Assembly: GCA_964454335.1 (NCBI GenBank) | Contig: CAYVVT010000021.1 | Coordinates: 1 to 45,207, forward strand | DNA: 45,207 bases | DNA from: CAYVVT01 sp964454335 | GTDB lineage: Bacteria > Fidelibacterota > UBA8477 > JABMPR01 | Reading direction: 5' to 3' | Shown: piece after piece, positions 42,700 through 45,207 of the stretch | How the letters are laid out: each line of letters begins with the position of its first letter | Numbering within the stretch: position 1 is the first letter of the stretch | Made by a program: the position numbers and the translations under genes | Notes under the pieces: generated by a model | The model's input: only the letters and a program-made list of their open reading frames with translations | Told to the model about the DNA's origin: nothing | Databases searched by the model: none

Positions 42700-44025
42700 A
42701 TGCCGCTCAGACAACCTCTTCTTACGCTACTACTCAACACCTGCATCGTGATCAGGCTGATGGCTGCGGGTACGGTCATCGACGAAGTTTTCCATGCCAA
42801 CAGTCTGGATGAGGACCGATCGGTACGCATCTATCTACCCCAGGATTATGATGCAGGAAACAGCTCGATTCGGTATCCGCTGATCATCTTCCTGCACGGA
42901 GGCTATGTTGATCAGTATTCCTATCCCATGCTCTTCGACGCCCTGGACCAGGTGATCTGGCCCTGGGGCGGCACTGTACCGGAGGGACGGATCCAGCCGG
43001 TGATCGCGGCCTTACCGGATGGTAATGCGGGTGCCTATGGTGAAATGACCTGGTGGTCCAATTCCACAGTGAATGGCGACTTCGAGGATTATGTCACGTC
43101 AGACATCGTCACATTTATAGATGAGAATTTCAATACCATAGCCTCAGCAGATCATCGGGCTGTCATGGGTCACTCCATGGGCGGTTACGGGGCCATGAGC
43201 ATCGCCCTGCGCAATACATCCCTGTTTCGTGGCGTATCCACCTTCGGAGGCGTGATCGATCTGGATGTCGCACTCACTGGCATCACACCCTGGATCCTGG
43301 ATGAGAATGGGGGACACGGTCCTTTCCTGCCCCAGGCAGGTGTCTGGACTGAGGTTCTGTACAGCATGGCCGCGGCCTTTTCGCCGCATCCCGGTCTTTT
43401 CCCGGATCCGGTGGATCTACCCATCGATGCCAATGGTGACCGGATACCCGAGATCTGGGCTCTCTGGGACCAGGAAAATCCAACCACGGTGGCTGGAACG
43501 CTGTCCCCTGAAGATGATCTGGGTATCTATCTGCAATGTGGCGTTGCTGACATGTTGTGGATCGATGTGAACCGAGCTTTCAGCGACAGCCTGGATCGAT
43601 TGGGGATCGCGCACGCATTCTCTGAATTCGAAGGCGACCACAACAATGCTCTGCGACAGAGATTTCCATATACCCTGCTGTATTTTGATTCCCTGTTCAC
43701 GCTTGCACCCATCCCCGTCAATACAGAGGGAACACCTGATCGACCGGGATCCTTCAAGTTGGTGAATGCATATCCGAATCCATTCAATCCTTCCACGACC
43801 ATTCTCTATGAACTTGCAGAGTCTGCACCGGTCACCATCGCCATCCAGGATATCACCGGATCCAGGGTCAAAATACTTGCAGCAGGCTATCAGAGGTCTG
43901 GCCGTCATGAGATGACGTGGACAGGTGAGAACGATTCCGGAGGTCGGCTTGACGCAGGGATCTACTTCTGCCGCCTCGAGACCGGGGGCTTGTCAGATAT
44001 GATCAAGATCGTGCTGCTGGAGTAA
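42700..44025 (+). CDS. Secreted esterase (esterase D/feruloyl-esterase-like alpha/beta hydrolase) with sorting domain
   Basis: 441 residues from the ATG at 42700, which directly precedes a good signal peptide (residues 1-23); an earlier start at 42637 would bury it. The alpha/beta hydrolase domain (about 25-350) has LIIFLHGGYVD (oxyanion region), nucleophile Ser159 in MGHSMGGYGAM, a likely acid Asp in CGVADMLW and His in FEGDHNNAL. This is the esterase D/feruloyl esterase family that removes acyl groups from sugars or aromatics. The C-terminal sorting domain is AYPNPFNPSTTILYEL to IKIVLLE. It would de-acetylate or de-esterify glycans outside the cell before uptake. It closes the glycan block. 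Confidence 0.88.
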   Translation: MPLRQPLLTLLLNTCIVIRLMAAGTVIDEVFHANSLDEDRSVRIYLPQDYDAGNSSIRYPLIIFLHGGYVDQYSYPMLFDALDQVIWPWGGTVPEGRIQPVIAALPDGNAGAYGEMTWWSNSTVNGDFEDYVTSDIVTFIDENFNTIASADHRAVMGHSMGGYGAMSIALRNTSLFRGVSTFGGVIDLDVALTGITPWILDENGGHGPFLPQAGVWTEVLYSMAAAFSPHPGLFPDPVDLPIDANGDRIPEIWALWDQENPTTVAGTLSPEDDLGIYLQCGVADMLWIDVNRAFSDSLDRLGIAHAFSEFEGDHNNALRQRFPYTLLYFDSLFTLAPIPVNTEGTPDRPGSFKLVNAYPNPFNPSTTILYELAESAPVTIAIQDITGSRVKILAAGYQRSGRHEMTWTGENDSGGRLDAGIYFCRLETGGLSDMIKIVLLE

Positions 44026-44176
44026 GGGTATTGTTGCCCAAGTGTATTAGAACCATTGAATTACACGCCGTTCCGCTTAACTTCGTATCCAAATTCTCAA
44101 TCTGATTCTAAACATAAAGCTCGAATCCAATCTTTTTGAGTCAGGGGGTTAACCATAAAACCATAAGGAGGTCCCT

Positions 44177-44686
44177 ATGGATCTGAAGAAATGGTTATTG
44201 GGCGGCGTCGTGGCCTTTGTGGTCATGTACATCCTGTCCTACATCTGGTATATGCCACTTATGGGCGGATTCTATGGCGATGCTTTCGCTGACGTGGCCC
44301 GCCCGAACGTAGATTTCCTATGGATCACCCTGGGCTATCTCTTCTATGGACTTGCCATGGCTTTTGTCTATCCCATTGGATACCAGGGCGGTCCCGGTAT
44401 GAAGGAGGGTATGCGCTTCGGTCTAATCGCTGGAGTACTGATCTGGCTGGCCCCTCAGTTCATCTATCTGGGCTCTTTTGAGCTGACCTTCAAAGGCACT
44501 CTGGTCGACACCATCTATCACATCGTCGAAGCCATGATCGGTGGAACGGTGATCGGTGCACTCTATGGTTCCCCTGAAGCAGAGGCTGAGCCTGAACCGG
44601 CAGCAGCACCGGTGACACCACCGCCTGCGGAACCCTCTACTCCGGCTGGGCCTACAGGACCCGAAAACCTTTCCGAACCTGAATAG
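44177..44686 (+). CDS. DUF1761-like small membrane protein
   Basis: 169 residues with a strong AAGGAGG site at 44164-44170. Four membrane segments at about 8-28, 48-68, 83-102 and 115-130, in the layout of the DUF1761 family (early YIWYMPLMGGFYGDAF segment). After the last helix there is a ~40-residue tail rich in Pro, Ala and Glu, which is unusual for this family and should be cytoplasmic or periplasmic linker-like. Function is unknown. It stands alone between the glycan block and the contig end. Confidence 0.8.
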   Translation: MDLKKWLLGGVVAFVVMYILSYIWYMPLMGGFYGDAFADVARPNVDFLWITLGYLFYGLAMAFVYPIGYQGGPGMKEGMRFGLIAGVLIWLAPQFIYLGSFELTFKGTLVDTIYHIVEAMIGGTVIGALYGSPEAEAEPEPAAAPVTPPPAEPSTPAGPTGPENLSEPE

Positions 44687-44702
44687 AACTCAATCAGCGA
44701 TG

Positions 44703-44730
44703 GAGCCTCTGTTTACCACAACAGGGGCTC
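44703..44730 (+). terminator. Hairpin after the DUF1761-like gene
   Basis: GAGCCTCTGTT (44703-44713) pairs with AACAGGGGCTC (44720-44730) through 11 positions with one G-U pair and a 6-base loop. It lies 17 bp after the stop codon and is followed by short T-runs. A plausible intrinsic terminator. Confidence 0.55.
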
Positions 44731-44756
44731 TCTCCATTTGTGGGATTTTCTTCGGC

Positions 44757-44771
44757 TGGTAGGGTCATTGC
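44757..44771 (+). promoter_or_regulatory. Weak sigma-54-like promoter candidate
   Basis: TGGTA at 44757-44761 and TTGC at 44768-44771 give GG-N10-GC spacing. It lies 185 bp upstream of the last ORF, an unusually long leader. Only a candidate, noted because the window encodes a sigma-54 activator. Confidence 0.2.
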
Positions 44772-44955
44772 CAGTTTCACCGGAAATTGCCTACGGATTA
44801 AGTCTGTGTGTCAGGAAAAATCCATATAAATTATCACGGCTTTGGCTATGGGGGATAGGTTTTATGGGCCAGGGTGACCAGGTATTTATCCACATTTTCA
44901 AAAAGAGTTGGAACTAAGCCCCTGTAAATGTTCCTGAAACCAGGGAGGAAACGTT

Positions 44956-45159
44956 ATGCGGACAAGATCTACTTACCTGACAACTGGAGTATTGCTCGTA
45001 TTGCTGTCATTTTTCTGTCACAGTGCAATAGCTGAAGACAGGTCTACCGTGTTTGTCAGTACCGCCGCTGGTGATTGGACGATACAGGGTCGGGTATCAA
45101 CAGAAATGGTGGATGGCACTCTGGGATTTCGATTTTCATTCAGCGAAGAGTACCTGTAG
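44956..45159 (+). CDS. Secreted protein of unknown function, probably truncated at the contig end
   Basis: 67 codons with GGGAGG 7 bp before the ATG and a clear signal peptide (residues 1-26, LLVLLSFFCHSAIAED). The mature part (TVFVSTAAGDWTIQGRVSTEM) is beta-rich. The stop codon TAG lies at the first bases of the terminal inverted repeat (45154-45207), so the reading end may be an artefact and the real protein may be longer. No family recognised. Confidence 0.45.
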   Translation: MRTRSTYLTTGVLLVLLSFFCHSAIAEDRSTVFVSTAAGDWTIQGRVSTEMVDGTLGFRFSFSEEYL

Positions 45160-45207
45160 CCTTCCAGCACATGTGGCACAGAATGGGCTGATTTTTTGAG
45201 AGAGACT
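45154..45207. repeat. Terminal inverted repeat, right copy (54 bp)
   Basis: Exact reverse complement of positions 2-55 and reaching the last base of the window. It contains the apparent stop codon of the preceding ORF. See the left copy for interpretation. Confidence 0.95.

Noticed and set aside
44757..44771. Second sigma-54 promoter as a finding
   Set aside because: The GG-N10-GC spacing is common by chance, the site is 185 bp from the next start and that ORF is itself doubtful; kept only as a low-confidence feature.
1..45207. Terminal inverted repeats as transposon or linear phage ends
   Set aside because: No transposase, integrase or phage gene is present, the content is chromosomal metabolism, and the repeat cuts into reading frames at both ends.
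1..45207. tRNA, rRNA or riboswitch genes
   Set aside because: No cloverleaf-type T-loop pattern, rRNA stretch or known riboswitch core was recognised by eye; a covariance search would be needed to exclude small RNAs.

Overview
The window looks like a 45.2 kb metagenome-type contig from a Gram-negative bacterium of the FCB superphylum. A Neomarinimicrobiota, Calditrichota or KSB1-like lineage fits best, by inference and not by a marker gene. Reasons: C-terminal secretion/sorting domains of the YPNPFNPST type on several secreted proteins, a PorV/PorQ-family outer-membrane protein, TonB receptors with a carboxypeptidase-regulatory N-terminal domain, PKD/LamG secreted proteins, and many lipoproteins. 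Genes are densely packed with many ATGA overlaps. No rRNA, tRNA, CRISPR, phage or transposase was seen.

Layout. (A) 1-480: 3' end of an alkaline phosphatase (PafA-like). (B) 590-5398: a sensor kinase and an NtrC-type sigma-54 response regulator, with a secreted coiled-coil protein and an outer-membrane barrel behind them; a GG-N10-GC sigma-54-like promoter precedes the kinase. (C) 5670-9179: VWA/YfbK-like lipoprotein, small lipoprotein, barrel protein. (D) 9439-12228: KDPG aldolase, KDG kinase and mannonate dehydratase, the lower hexuronate/mannonate pathway. (E) 12252-14300, minus strand: a secreted beta-propeller/PKD/LamG/sorting protein broken by one in-frame TAG. (F) 14558-17464: aldo/keto reductase, zinc dehydrogenase and a GH32/43-like hydrolase, followed by a cluster of dispersed palindromic repeats. 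(G) 17730-19016, minus strand: a GH63-type (mannosylglycerate-hydrolase-like) enzyme, divergent from (H) a co-directional 25 kb block at 19120-44025 headed by a LacI repressor. This block contains a clan GH-A hydrolase, a duplicated CBM-like surface protein, a TonB receptor, a 1075-aa secreted protein, a parvulin-like lipoprotein, PorV, a sugar-binding lipoprotein, two ABC permeases, two GH130-family enzymes, an alpha/alpha-toroid-like lipoprotein, a 1050-aa LamG protein and an esterase. A 16-bp perfect palindrome sits between G and H as the likely LacI operator. (I) 44177-45159: a DUF1761-like membrane protein and a truncated secreted ORF.

How it may work (inference): blocks D to H form a glycan utilisation locus, most likely for mannose-containing glycans or mannosides. 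Surface binding and hydrolysis would be followed by TonB uptake across the outer membrane without any SusD, capture by the periplasmic binding lipoprotein, ABC import with an ATPase encoded elsewhere, and cytosolic phosphorolysis or hydrolysis by GH130, GH63 and GH-A enzymes. Sugars may be oxidised by the dehydrogenases to mannonate and funnelled through UxuA, KdgK and Eda to pyruvate and glyceraldehyde-3-phosphate.

The two contig ends carry the same 54-bp sequence in inverted orientation, so both terminal genes should be treated with caution.
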